Of a DNA stretch of 64,000 nucleotides, positions 15,684-23,971 are shown piece after piece; position 1 is the first letter of the stretch; every line of letters begins with the position of its first letter. The DNA comes from Pseudomonas saponiphila (GTDB lineage: Bacteria; Pseudomonadota; Gammaproteobacteria; Pseudomonadales; Pseudomonadaceae): assembly GCF_900105185.1 (NCBI RefSeq), contig NZ_FNTJ01000001.1:2748501-2812500 (forward strand), given 5' to 3'. The notes below the pieces were generated by a model. That model was not told where the DNA came from. It saw only the letters and a list, made by a program, of their open reading frames with translations, and did not search any database. The position numbers and the translations under genes were made by a program.

Positions 15684-17256
15684 CGAACAGCTCCTGTTGC
15701 GGGGGTTGGTAGTAGTCGGCGCCACGGACGTTCTCGTGGTCGCCGGGTAAGGTCGTTTCGGCGGCACGCTGGGGCAGCGGCTGTTGATCCAGGCCTTGCT
15801 GGAGCAGGTTGCGCACGCTGCGCCCGGTGAAGGCGCGCAGGTGTACGGCACGTTCGGCAGCGGCTTCCAGGCGTGCATTGCCATAGCGCCGGGCCAGCGA
15901 GAGCAGGCCGAGGCAGGCGCGGTAGCCCATCTCCGGGTGCGGCTTGTGGGTCAGTTGGTGATCGATCAGTTGGCGCGTGTAGGGGCCGATCCGCGCGCCC
16001 CAGTCGAGCAGGCGTTGTGGCGTCCATTCGCGATGCGCCTGGTGCGCCGCGGGCATGTGCTCGCGCTGGGTACTGTAAGCGCCGCGTCGCCCCAGCAGCA
16101 GGTGGCTGGCCACCCGCCGGTTGCCATGCAGCACTTCCAGGGTGTGTGCCGTCAGTCGCACGTCCACGTTCTGCCGGGCCAGGGCGGAGGGCACGCTGTA
16201 GAAGCTGCCATTGACCTCGATGTGGTAGTCGATGCTGACCTTGCAGCGCTTGAAGGTGGCGACCTCGTAGGGATGCACCGGCAGCGCTCGCAAGGCCGGG
16301 CGATCCAGGCGCTCGAACCAGTCGCGCCGGCAGCCATCGAGCCGCTTGAACGGGCGCCGATTCAGATCCTCCAGCAGCTCGGCGATGGCCTGGTTAAGCG
16401 CATGCAGGCTGAAGAACTGCCGATGGCGCAGCCGCGCCATGATCCAGCGCTCGACCACCTGCACCGCCACCTCGGCCTTGGCCTTGTCCTGAGGCTTGCG
16501 TGGCCGTGCCGGCAGGATCACCGTCTGGTAATGACGCGCGCACTCCAGCGTGGCCCGGTTCAGGCCCGGCTCGTAGCGATCCGGCTGGGCGACCAGGGCG
16601 CGCGGATTGTCCGGCACAACCATTTCCGGCACGCCGCCAAAGTAGGTCAGAGCCTGGCCCAGCGAGGTCAGCCAGTCCACCTGGGTTTCGCCTGGCGTCG
16701 CGCAGGCATAGGTGTAATTCGAGGCGCCCAGGGCGGCGACGAAGATGTGCGCCCGGCGCACTTCGCCGGTGGCCGGGTCGACCACCGGCAGCGTCGGCCC
16801 GGCATAGTCGATGAATAGCTTCTCGCCCGCACGGTGCAGCTGACGCATCGAACGTTTGAGCGTCTGGGCGTAGCGCCGGTAGTGCTCGACGAACTGGGTG
16901 TAGCGGTAGGTCGGCTGGCCCGCATGCGCGGCGAGATATTCCTCCCACAGCAGCTGCAAGGTCACGCCCTTGCGTCGCAACTCGCGGTGGATGCTCAGCA
17001 CATCGGGCAGCACTCGCTCACCGCGCGGCTTGTTCGTCGACGTCGGTGCAAACAAGGCGGCCGCCAGCGCGGCCTCGTCCATGGCCACCAGCGCCGGCCA
17101 GTCCAGCCCGGCCACCCGCGCCGCCGCGATGTACTTGCTAACCACGCCCTTGGACAGCTGCAAGGCACGGGCAATCTTCTCGTGGGACAAGCCGGCCTCA
17201 AACTTGAGGCGCAGACATTCTTTGATGTTTCGCATGGCTACTCGCGGCGCCGCCAT
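15571..17256 (-). CDS. istA: IstA, DDE transposase of IS21 (copy A)
   Basis: A 561-residue transposase. An N-terminal HTH ([20 protein letters not shown]) precedes the RNase H-fold core. Its acidic residues can be placed in [23 protein letters not shown] and the glutamate of [16 protein letters not shown] basic DNA-binding tail follows. The gene is intact and identical in translation to copy B, so the element should be active or recently active. Confidence 0.95.
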   Translation of the reverse strand: MAAPRVAMRNIKECLRLKFEAGLSHEKIARALQLSKGVVSKYIAAARVAGLDWPALVAMDEAALAAALFAPTSTNKPRGERVLPDVLSIHRELRRKGVTLQLLWEEYLAAHAGQPTYRYTQFVEHYRRYAQTLKRSMRQLHRAGEKLFIDYAGPTLPVVDPATGEVRRAHIFVAALGASNYTYACATPGETQVDWLTSLGQALTYFGGVPEMVVPDNPRALVAQPDRYEPGLNRATLECARHYQTVILPARPRKPQDKAKAEVAVQVVERWIMARLRHRQFFSLHALNQAIAELLEDLNRRPFKRLDGCRRDWFERLDRPALRALPVHPYEVATFKRCKVSIDYHIEVNGSFYSVPSALARQNVDVRLTAHTLEVLHGNRRVASHLLLGRRGAYSTQREHMPAAHQAHREWTPQRLLDWGARIGPYTRQLIDHQLTHKPHPEMGYRACLGLLSLARRYGNARLEAAAERAVHLRAFTGRSVRNLLQQGLDQQPLPQRAAETTLPGDHENVRGADYYQPPQQELFDDAATHPESTAPATPGRHGPRPGRAMDAAGQPQPELR

Positions 17257-17413
17257 CTTCCTCTCCCGAAATCGGTCGAGGATGGCGGCGCATCAGGTCA
17301 TGCGCAACGAAGGGGAAGGCTTTCGCTAAGTCGTGACCGGCGATTTCGGTAAGCCGTGACCACCTGTTTCGGAACAGGCGGAAAATCGGTCACGTTGCTA
17401 CCGAAATGAGCGG

Positions 17414-18610
17414 TCACGCGTTAGCGAAATGACCGGTCACGATCAACCGAAACGGCCGGTCACGGTGCTCCGAAATCCGCAATAAGGCTTGGTACATCCA
17501 GATAACACGTTTTCGGATGGTTTCGCTGCGCATCGTTTCTTGTGAAACTGATTTCTGGTAGTCGTTTGATTTGAGTAGGTTGCGTCTGCGATCAGCAATC
17601 CCTTCAATATAATTCTCTGCTATGCCGTTATGAATACCCACATCGATGGCAATAAGTACAGAGTCGAAAATTGTAGCGCTGAACGCTGTTACGTCACGAT
17701 CTGGATTGGAGGGCGATATGTTGTGGAACGCATTGGTGCCAATGTGTTCATATGTAAAGTGCACGGCAGATATAAAGCGCTCCTTGAACTCTGTGCACAG
17801 TGATTCTTGATTATTTTGTCCCATGAATTGGTTGAGATATTTTTTCAAGGATACTCTGGAAGGCGAAGTTTTCGGGCTCTCAGTTGCAAGCTGTGAGAGC
17901 GCGAAGAAACGTAGGATGCACTCCATGTCTCTCATTCGCGAATCGGGCTCAGGATTTCCCCAGAGTGCTCTCCATTCAGGGACTTTGTTGAGCTCAAACA
18001 AAAGTGAATTCAACGGGCCTTGGTATACGCAGTTTCGGATTTCCTGTGGAAGCAGTGAACGACCGCCTGAGTTTATTCGTTCGAATACTTGGAATAAACT
18101 TGTGTCACCATCTACAGGGTGTTTCTGCATAAATACAATTGCATGGATTGTAGTGTTGCGAATTTTTCTCTGTTCTTCTGGCGTGAGTTCTAGGAAAGCC
18201 TTGCCTTTCCAACGGTCATGGATCTTTTCGCTTCGTGATAGCTTGAAAATGCTGCCGTCTGTGCTGAAGATACCTTTGACGAAGTCTCTGACCGTCATTA
18301 GGCGCTGGTAGCCGTCTATGATTAGTAATTTTTCATCGAGAGTTTTAGCGAGAAAAATACTTGGAACGGGGAGTCCAAGCAAGATCGAGTCTATAAAGCG
18401 AGAGGCTTCAGCTTTATCCCAAACATAGTTTCGTTGAAGCTCAGGCTTTACTAGTTCGTCGTCATCATATCGGGCAATTAGCTCCCTGAAACTTAAGTCA
18501 GCGCCCCACGAAGAAATTTCAAATAAGTCGTCGTCGCTATAGAAGTCGTCACGTTCGTCTGCCGGGACTTCAATTTCGATGTTTTGTTCTTCTTTCATAC
18601 GAAGGTCCAT
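17414..18610 (-). CDS. DUF262 protein with IS-altered C-terminus, first gene of the DUF262-HEPN pair
   Basis: A DUF262 (GmrS/ParB-like nuclease fold) protein of about 398 residues. It shows the family blocks PELQRNYVWDKAEASRFIDS and the motif DGYQR (residues about 99-103, in IIDGYQRLMTVRDF), which binds or hydrolyses nucleotide in related enzymes. FERINSGG follows near residue 180. The start is uncertain: ATG at 18610 or 18598, neither with a strong ribosome site. IS copy A replaced the natural ending: after MYQAL the frame now reads 17 IS-encoded residues. Without the IS it would end FNGAQK and its TGA would overlap the HEPN ATG. The core is untouched, so the protein may still work. It is predicted to be a sensor or nuclease subunit acting with the HEPN RNase. 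Confidence 0.82.
   Translation of the reverse strand: MDLRMKEEQNIEIEVPADERDDFYSDDDLFEISSWGADLSFRELIARYDDDELVKPELQRNYVWDKAEASRFIDSILLGLPVPSIFLAKTLDEKLLIIDGYQRLMTVRDFVKGIFSTDGSIFKLSRSEKIHDRWKGKAFLELTPEEQRKIRNTTIHAIVFMQKHPVDGDTSLFQVFERINSGGRSLLPQEIRNCVYQGPLNSLLFELNKVPEWRALWGNPEPDSRMRDMECILRFFALSQLATESPKTSPSRVSLKKYLNQFMGQNNQESLCTEFKERFISAVHFTYEHIGTNAFHNISPSNPDRDVTAFSATIFDSVLIAIDVGIHNGIAENYIEGIADRRRNLLKSNDYQKSVSQETMRSETIRKRVIWMYQALLRISEHRDRPFRLIVTGHFANA
17482..17487. repeat. 6-bp target-site duplication of IS copy A, right
   Basis: ATAAGG follows the IS end CCGAAATCCGCA and matches 14835-14840. Deleting the IS and one ATAAGG restores the DUF262 frame. Confidence 0.88.
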
Positions 18611-18727
18611 TTCATGATGGCGTTGTGATATTGCGCGACCATAGCTGATTGCATGGGTTACGGCAATACGAGTGTGCGCCAAAGCAGAATCTAGGTTGAC
18701 CCAGAGGTGGCGCCAGAGATAAACAGT

Positions 18728-18749
18728 ACTGGTACAAATTGGTACTAGT
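18728..18749. promoter_or_regulatory. Imperfect palindrome upstream of the DUF262 gene
   Basis: ACTGGTACAAATTGGTACTAGT is a near-palindrome about 118 bp upstream of the DUF262 start. Its size suits a dimeric repressor, so it may control the DUF262-HEPN operon. No regulator gene is next to it. Confidence 0.35.
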
Positions 18750-19032
18750 TGTCGATGAGACGCTTAGAGCTCAGTAGAGTAAGGTCGGGGATGATGAAGA
18801 TGTGACCAATCCGTCATCGGATCGACTGAGCTTGCAGGGTCCAGGAGGAAAGGGTAGAGGATCCTTGAGGGCTGCGACTGTCACTGGGCTCTGAACCGCT
18901 AAGGGTGTCAGTAAAATCAGTTCCGCAATCAAAATGATGACCCATATAGGCCGTTGGTTGCAGCCTTTCTAGGAGATGGCACTTGCGGAACAGATTCATC
19001 ATTAACTAGCTGAAAATTATGAAGTTTTACCT
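18750..19032. promoter_or_regulatory. Right arm of element 1
   Basis: No gene is seen. The sequence from about 18910 to att copy 2 resembles the stretch in front of att copy 3 (28380-28500): both contain AATCAGTTCCGCAATCA, a TATAGGCCGT- or CATAGGCCGT-type block, and TTTTACCTGGATTGC at the att junction. TTCCGCAA occurs at 18921-18928 and inverted at 18983-18990. I read it as attP-arm DNA of the integrase. Confidence 0.5.
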
Positions 19033-19126
19033 GGATTGCAAATCCGCCTACGCCGGTTCGATTCCGACCTCGGCCTCCACCCTTGAAACCCCGTAGATTA
19101 ACGTCTACGGGGTTTTTTATTGCCTG
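19033..19126 (+). repeat. att copy 2: duplicated tRNA-Cys 3' half and terminator
   Basis: A 94-bp copy of 5749-5843 differing by one missing A before the terminator stem. It lacks the 5' half of the tRNA and so is not a functional gene. It separates elements 1 and 2 and still carries a working-looking terminator. Confidence 0.92.
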
Positions 19127-19155
19127 TATGAAAGTGCTGGCGTACCAAAACTTTC

Positions 19156-19388
19156 CTATTTCGTAGGGGTGGCGATGGCGCCAACTCGAACGTAAATCTT
19201 CTTTGTGGTCTCCTGTTTCAGTGTCCGAGAAGCTGGCTCGCATCGTCCAGGTCGAGAATTTCGGATGCCGCCTTCGGGCGGATATCACGGAACTGAAATC
19301 CTGCGATTTTCTTAGTCAGGCCCTGGTCGCCTTGTTCGATAGCCTCAGCCAAGGCTTTTGATCTGGCGTCGTCCCATCTCTGGCACCC
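19156..19388 (-). pseudogene. Integrase C-terminal remnant of element 2
   Basis: On the minus strand, RWDDARSKALAEAIEQGD, FQFRDIRPKAASEILDLDD and QLLGH correspond to residues about 282-333 of the intact integrase. After a frameshift near 19215 the end reads TTKKIYVRVGAIATPTK and stops at 19156, including the catalytic tyrosine. The N-terminal three-quarters are gone, replaced by tail gene D sequence at about 19386. It begins only 30 bp from att copy 2, so this element has no cargo in the att-to-int slot. Confidence 0.85.
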
Positions 19389-19793
19389 GCCGCGACGTGA
19401 GCCGCTATCAGTTTCGCCTCGGTGACAAGAGCACCCACAAGGCGGTGCAGACCAAGCACCAGGACAAGAAGAGCGGAAAGCTGCGGGTCGTCGACCTGGG
19501 CAACGAGGACTCCCCGGACGGCCTGCCGCCGGTGCACACCGATCGCCACATCTACCCGAACAAGTCCGCTGCCGAGCAGGCCACCAAGGCTCGTCTGGCG
19601 GCATTCAACCGCAGCACCGCTAGTGTGCGCCTGGAGATGCCCAGGCCGAACCGATCTATTCGCTGAACGCATGATCAATGCCCAGGGCTTCAAGTGCTGC
19701 AGATCCTCCCCAACGCCGGTGTTAATGCCCGATGACCAAGGATTAATCGCGCTTGCCGCATGTCAGTCATGTCTCAGGCAGGCGCTAAGATGA
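19386..19793 (+). pseudogene. Collapsed copy of tail gene D, endolysin and Rz
   Basis: Three fragments follow one another in the same order as the intact genes at 11.1-13.2 kb. The middle of gpD (RRDVSRYQFRLGDKSTHKAV to about codon 297, with a one-base insertion near 19640) comes first. Then come about 30 bp of the endolysin start (CTGCAGATCCTCCCC at 19694), and about 60 bp of the end of Rz (GACCAAGGATTAAT at 19734). The D part is very similar to the intact gene but clearly diverged, so it comes from a related, separate prophage and not from a recent duplication. Nothing here is functional. Confidence 0.82.
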
Positions 19794-19837
19794 ACCGTCA
19801 AGATAATCGCCTGGAGTCAGTAGCTTGAGGTGTAAGA

Positions 19838-21385
19838 CTAATTTGAAATAACTGTCCTATTCTTTCCATTAGCTTTGGCGATGTATAGTGCTTTGTCGGC
19901 AGTATCTATCAGGCTCTTGGAAATACTAAAATCCCCTTCAGAGAGTGCGCTAATGCCAATGCTGATGGTGACTACGCCCAATGGGGACTTAATATGTTCA
20001 ATCTTGTTTTTCTCTAGGTCGATTCGTATCTTTTCAGCTAGAAGGAATGCTCCGATGTAGTCTGTGTTTGTAAGTATGATGGCAAATTCTTCTCCTCCGT
20101 ATCGAGCGGCAAGATCGCCGCTTCGGTTTACGTGGCTTTTAATTATTGCGGCTACACTCTTTAAGCATTCGTCACCCTGGACGTGGCCGTAGTGGTCGTT
20201 GTAGAGCTTGAAGAAGTCAATATCAATTATTATAAGGGTGGTGTCATTGGGCTTGCGTTTTTTTCGACTGATTTCAGCCTCTAAGAACAAGTCGAAATGA
20301 CGCCGATTGGCAATCCCTGTTAGCCCATCTTCGAGCGCCATTGATTTAAGTGTCTTATTGGCTTCAATGTATTTTTTTTGGGATTTCTGTAGCTCTCTTT
20401 GTGCTTGGATTTGTTTTTTTATTAATTTTGCTAGTCGGTAGCCTATAAGACTAAGAATTAATAGTAGTATTGCGGATATTACTAGGCTGCCAAAAGACTC
20501 GCTTCGCCAGTCGGCTAGAATCTCATTCCTGTCAAATGCAGCAATGACCACGAGAGGGTACCCATTAACGCGTCGAAAGCCTATTACACGCTCTACACCG
20601 TCTACAAATGATTTTATCGTCGCAGTTCCTGAATTCACGTCAGGCTTTAGTAGTGCGAATACTTCCCCTTTTGATATGTTTAGACCCACTTCTGACTCGT
20701 GAAATGGTTTGCGAACTATAATATGTCCGTCTGATGTTGCCAGATTTATAATGCCGTTTTCTCCCATGTCTACACCATCGTAAAGACCGAGGAAATAATT
20801 AAGATAAATCGTGGCTATCGCGACACCAGCGAAACTTCCGTCTGGATGATTGATCCGGCGTGATACTGTCATAATCCAATCATTTGTTGAACGACTGCGT
20901 ATGGATGGGCCAAGGTAAGGTCCTGGATCCGCATGGTCGCGATGATAAATAAAATAGTCTCGGTCTGAGTTGTTGGCGCCGACGGGGATGCTGCCATTTG
21001 AATTCAGCAGCCAGTCTCCTTGCTCGTCATAGACAAAAAAACCATGGATTTGAGGTAGTCGTTTTTGTTGTGATTTTAGTAGTTCTTCTAGTTTTTTTAA
21101 GTTGTCGACGTTACTGCCTTCAGACTCCAGGTGCTCTTTTGCACCTAACAGCACGGAGTCCGCTTGGGTTAGAGTTGCTTCGATATTGGAGGATAACGTC
21201 TTCGAGAGATTGGACATCTCGGTTTCTTTGTCGTGTAAATGATACTCCAAGGAGTTGAAGATCCCCCATGCGCTTATCGCAATCAGAGAGATGCACACTA
21301 CTGAAATGAATAGAACTACATGACCAACCTTGAGTTTGGCATCAGTCCACTCGGTGGTAAAAATTGAGGCTTTTTTTGTGAGCAT
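19838..21385 (-). CDS. Membrane-bound diguanylate cyclase (dCACHE-GGDEF), island-borne
   Basis: A 515-residue protein. One N-terminal helix (VGHVVLFISVVCISLIAIS) and a second near residue 300 (SLVISAILLLILSLIGY) bracket a periplasmic sensor of dCACHE type (NSDRDYFIYHRD, RSRSTNDWIMTVSRRI). The cytosolic GGDEF domain has an intact GGEEF at about 430-434 and an RSGD inhibitory site five residues before it, so it should make c-di-GMP with product feedback. It lies within element 2, where AT-rich codon use also marks it as acquired. A chromosomal cousin with the same layout is at 35648-37153. Its ligand is unknown. Confidence 0.9.
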   Translation of the reverse strand: MLTKKASIFTTEWTDAKLKVGHVVLFISVVCISLIAISAWGIFNSLEYHLHDKETEMSNLSKTLSSNIEATLTQADSVLLGAKEHLESEGSNVDNLKKLEELLKSQQKRLPQIHGFFVYDEQGDWLLNSNGSIPVGANNSDRDYFIYHRDHADPGPYLGPSIRSRSTNDWIMTVSRRINHPDGSFAGVAIATIYLNYFLGLYDGVDMGENGIINLATSDGHIIVRKPFHESEVGLNISKGEVFALLKPDVNSGTATIKSFVDGVERVIGFRRVNGYPLVVIAAFDRNEILADWRSESFGSLVISAILLLILSLIGYRLAKLIKKQIQAQRELQKSQKKYIEANKTLKSMALEDGLTGIANRRHFDLFLEAEISRKKRKPNDTTLIIIDIDFFKLYNDHYGHVQGDECLKSVAAIIKSHVNRSGDLAARYGGEEFAIILTNTDYIGAFLLAEKIRIDLEKNKIEHIKSPLGVVTISIGISALSEGDFSISKSLIDTADKALYIAKANGKNRTVISN

Positions 21386-21429
21386 TGCGTCCAGTCCTTA
21401 GACTCATTGGGGCACGCGTCGAGTTTAGG

Positions 21430-21678
21430 TCAAGGCGTTGAGTTATGAGTGCGAGTCGTGCTGGCGAGCAGTGGAGATTTGGGATTGTGTTCGGACTGCA
21501 GGACGCCGTGGTGGCTGACGTTTCCCACGGCGGAGCTGACCTTGAACCATTCGAAGGCCTCTGTGGACTCTCCCTGGTGTAGCGCCATATGTTTTGCGCG
21601 CCCCTTTGGCGTTGAGGGCTGCTTCTTCGGGCCGCTTTCGTCGTCCCACTCGAACCAACTATCAATAGGGCAGGCCAT
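21430..21678 (-). CDS. Small hypothetical protein
   Basis: An 82-residue frame from the ATG at 21678 (MACPIDSWFEWDDESGPKK). The start of the product looks like a genuine small protein (aromatic and acidic, then KQPSTPKGRAKHMALH), but the end is less convincing, and the ribosome site is weak. It ends 45 bp before the GGDEF gene start, same strand. No family is recognised. The stretch 21679-21961 downstream of it holds no supported gene. Confidence 0.4.
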   Translation of the reverse strand: MACPIDSWFEWDDESGPKKQPSTPKGRAKHMALHQGESTEAFEWFKVSSAVGNVSHHGVLQSEHNPKSPLLASTTRTHNSTP

Positions 21679-21961
21679 ATCTGCCGGAAGAATGGGCCAT
21701 GGGCGACCTTCTCGACGCGGGCATTTATCAGCGCTGCTCGGTCCGTCGCTCAGTGCGGCCGCCAACCCCGGGTAACAGGATTTGCATATAGCGTGTCGTT
21801 GGCGATATGGAAGAGGGCAAGTGCATCGTTGGCGCCGTGTTATTTGAGGGGATGAGTTGCAATCGGTGTATGACCGTCTCCTTTCGACCCACAGCAGCCC
21901 TTAGCTAGAAGCAGCTACCGGCCATTAGCCGCCACTCAAGCAACCTCGCTTCTTTTGGCAA

Positions 21962-22882
21962 TCAACCCAATAACGACCGTTTCTCTACAAGAAAGTCGAT
22001 CAGTGTCCGCACCTTGGCCGGCATCTGGGCTCGTGTTGGCGCATAGAGATAGAAGCCAGGGAAAGGCTGGCACCATGGCTGCAAGACCCTGATCAACTCA
22101 CCCGACGCCAACTGCTCGCGCACGCAGACGTCGAGATACTTGATCAACCCCACTCCCTGTATAGCGGCCCTCAACATGCTCTCGTCGTCGTTGAACAGGG
22201 CGCTGCCGCGCGGCTCGAATACCTGTGTGTGGGCCTCGGCATCTGGCGAGGTGAACGACCAGCGGTCGATTGTGCCGCTGCTGGTGAAGCGATAGGCCAG
22301 GCAGTTGTGTTGAACAAGTTCAGCCGGGGTCTGCGGAATACCGTGGCGCTCGAAGTAAGCCGGAGAGCCGACCACTGCCATCTCGATACGCGGGGTAATG
22401 GGTATCGCCACCATATGCTCGTCCAGGCTTTCTCCCAGGCGAATCCCTACATCGGCACCACCCGCGATGATGTTGGCGAAGCCGTCATTAAGCACCAGTT
22501 CCAGACGCAACCTTGGGTAGCGGGCGAGAAACTCGCCCAAGTAGGGCTCCAGCAAGGTACGCGCGGCGATGCGCGAGGTGTTCACGCGGATCAGCCCGCT
22601 CGGTGCGGACTGTACCTCGCCCAGTTCGGCCACTGCCGTATCTATGGTCTTCAACGCCGGGGCCACGGCGTCGAACAGCCGCTGACCTTCCTCGGTCAGC
22701 GACATATCGCGTGTGGTGCGATGCAGCAGACGCACATTGAGCTGCTGCTCAAGGCTCTTGAGATGCTGGGAGAGTGCCGCGCGGGACATTTCCATCTCGG
22801 TCGCCGCTTTGGTAAAGCTGCGATGGCGGGCGATATGGACGAACCAGGCTAAGGCAGGGAGCAGAGAGGGGTTGATCGACAT
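21962..22882 (-). CDS. LysR-family transcriptional regulator
   Basis: A 306-residue LysR regulator. The winged HTH at residues 10-65 (RSFTKAATEMEMSRAALSQHLKSLEQQLN) is of the CrgA-like subgroup, followed by a normal substrate-binding domain. It is divergent from the hydrolase gene at 23000, with 117 bp in between, the standard arrangement for a LysR protein and its target. It likely activates the hydrolase/NAD(P)-binding genes in response to a substrate of that pathway. It lies inside element 2 but has host-like GC content. Confidence 0.9.
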   Translation of the reverse strand: MSINPSLLPALAWFVHIARHRSFTKAATEMEMSRAALSQHLKSLEQQLNVRLLHRTTRDMSLTEEGQRLFDAVAPALKTIDTAVAELGEVQSAPSGLIRVNTSRIAARTLLEPYLGEFLARYPRLRLELVLNDGFANIIAGGADVGIRLGESLDEHMVAIPITPRIEMAVVGSPAYFERHGIPQTPAELVQHNCLAYRFTSSGTIDRWSFTSPDAEAHTQVFEPRGSALFNDDESMLRAAIQGVGLIKYLDVCVREQLASGELIRVLQPWCQPFPGFYLYAPTRAQMPAKVRTLIDFLVEKRSLLG

Positions 22883-22999
22883 TTTGTTAAGTAATCCTGA
22901 CGAGTCATGTCGATTCTTGCATATTTTTCTAGAACAAAACTCGGCCTAGCATGAATCCATCGAGCGACACCCCGGCGCTCAGCCACTGGAGCCTCCACC

Positions 23000-23914
23000 A
23001 TGCAAAACGTCTACATTCAAACCCTCAATGGCCAGGGCGTTACCATTGCTGCCGTGATCTATCAGCCCGCTGGTTTCGATGCTGGCAAGCAGTATCCGGC
23101 CATTGTCATCGCTCACCCTGGCGGTGGGGTGAAGGAGCAGGCTTCTGGTCTCTATGCACAGAAACTGGCTGAGCAAGGATTTCTGGCCATCGCCTTCGAT
23201 GCGTCCTTCCAGGGCGAGAGCACTGGCCTACCGCGCCAGCTGGAGAACCCTTACATCCGCACCGAGGACATCAGTGCGGTGGTTGATTACCTGACCACCT
23301 TGCCCTATGTCGACAACAACCGAGTCGGCGCCATGGGCATCTGCGCCGGAGGTGGCTACACCGCCAACGCCGCCATCAACGACCGCCGCATTAAGGCCAT
23401 CGGCACCGTGAGCGCAGTCAACATCGGTCAGATGTTCCGCAACGGCTGGGAGAACATCGTCAAGGATGCCGATGCACTGCCCTATATCGAACATGGCTCT
23501 CAGGCCCGTACCAGCGATGCCAACAGCACCGAACTGGCAACCTTGCCGCTAGCACCGATGCGCGAGGAAGACGCGCCGAACGAGGAGCTGCGTGAAGCCT
23601 GGGAGTATTACCACACCAAGCGCTGCCAGCATCCCAACGCCCCAGGTTTCATGACCGCACGTAGCCTGCCGCAGATCATCACCTACGACGCCTATCACAA
23701 GGCCGAGGCCTTCCTCACCCAGCCGATCCAGATCGTGGTGGGCAGCCAGGCCGGCAGCAAATGGATGAGCGATGACCTGCTCGCTCGCGCAGCCAGCGGT
23801 GACAAGCAGAGGCATGTGATCGAGGGCGCCAACCACATGTCGCTGTACGACCAGCAGCCCTACGTGAGCGAAGCCGTCGCGGTACTGGCCAAGTTCTTCC
23901 AGAGCCGTTTGTAA
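23000..23914 (+). CDS. Alpha/beta hydrolase, dienelactone-hydrolase-like (first of two)
   Basis: A 304-residue cytosolic alpha/beta hydrolase. The nucleophile elbow reads GICAGGGY with Cys115 where most hydrolases have serine, as in dienelactone hydrolases; the histidine is probably in EGANHMSLYD. It resembles the YcjY-like family. The ATG at 23000 follows GGAGCC. It is the first gene of a three-gene operon (a second hydrolase and an NAD(P)-binding protein) under the divergent LysR regulator. The substrate is unknown; lactone or ester cleavage is the family expectation. Confidence 0.87.
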   Translation: MQNVYIQTLNGQGVTIAAVIYQPAGFDAGKQYPAIVIAHPGGGVKEQASGLYAQKLAEQGFLAIAFDASFQGESTGLPRQLENPYIRTEDISAVVDYLTTLPYVDNNRVGAMGICAGGGYTANAAINDRRIKAIGTVSAVNIGQMFRNGWENIVKDADALPYIEHGSQARTSDANSTELATLPLAPMREEDAPNEELREAWEYYHTKRCQHPNAPGFMTARSLPQIITYDAYHKAEAFLTQPIQIVVGSQAGSKWMSDDLLARAASGDKQRHVIEGANHMSLYDQQPYVSEAVAVLAKFFQSRL

Positions 23915-23971
23915 CTCATCTTTCCCGATAATGCCGGCGTGGCTCGCGCCGGCTCACAGGAGCTTCAGACC

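Larger units (their letters stand above)
14841..17481 (-). mobile_element. IS21-family insertion sequence, copy A (2641 bp)
   Basis: The ends are inverted repeats beginning TGCGGATTTCGG and ending CCGAAATCCGCA, with the 5'-TG...CA-3' termini of IS21. Inside each end CGTGACCG-type motifs are repeated, as expected for IstA-binding sites. It carries istA and istB reading leftwards and is bounded by ATAAGG duplications. It has the same length and gene products as copy B at 25228-27868 but the opposite orientation. It is inserted in the 3' end of the DUF262 gene. Confidence 0.95.
5749..19126. mobile_element. Element 1: deleted P2-like prophage / genomic island at tRNA-Cys
   Basis: Bounded by att copies 1 and 2. 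In order it holds the two-gene NdpA-like cargo, the integrase facing attL, a fragmentary P2-like late module (U', X, D, endolysin, Rz/Rz1), a DUF3606 gene, and the DUF262-HEPN pair next to attR. Replication, packaging, capsid and most tail genes are missing; the 9860 junction joins an int-side gene directly to U. Variable cargo at both ends and between X and D fits a prophage whose accessory slots were kept while the phage decayed. Confidence 0.8.

Noticed and set aside
15784..16818. Long frames opposite istA (and their mirror at 25891-26925)
   Set aside because: They repeat exactly in both IS copies as antisense of the transposase and have the composition of shadows.
19033..19079. Possible second and third tRNA-Cys genes at 19033 and 28501
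   Set aside because: Both lack the acceptor 5' strand and the D-arm, so they are att scars and not tRNA genes.
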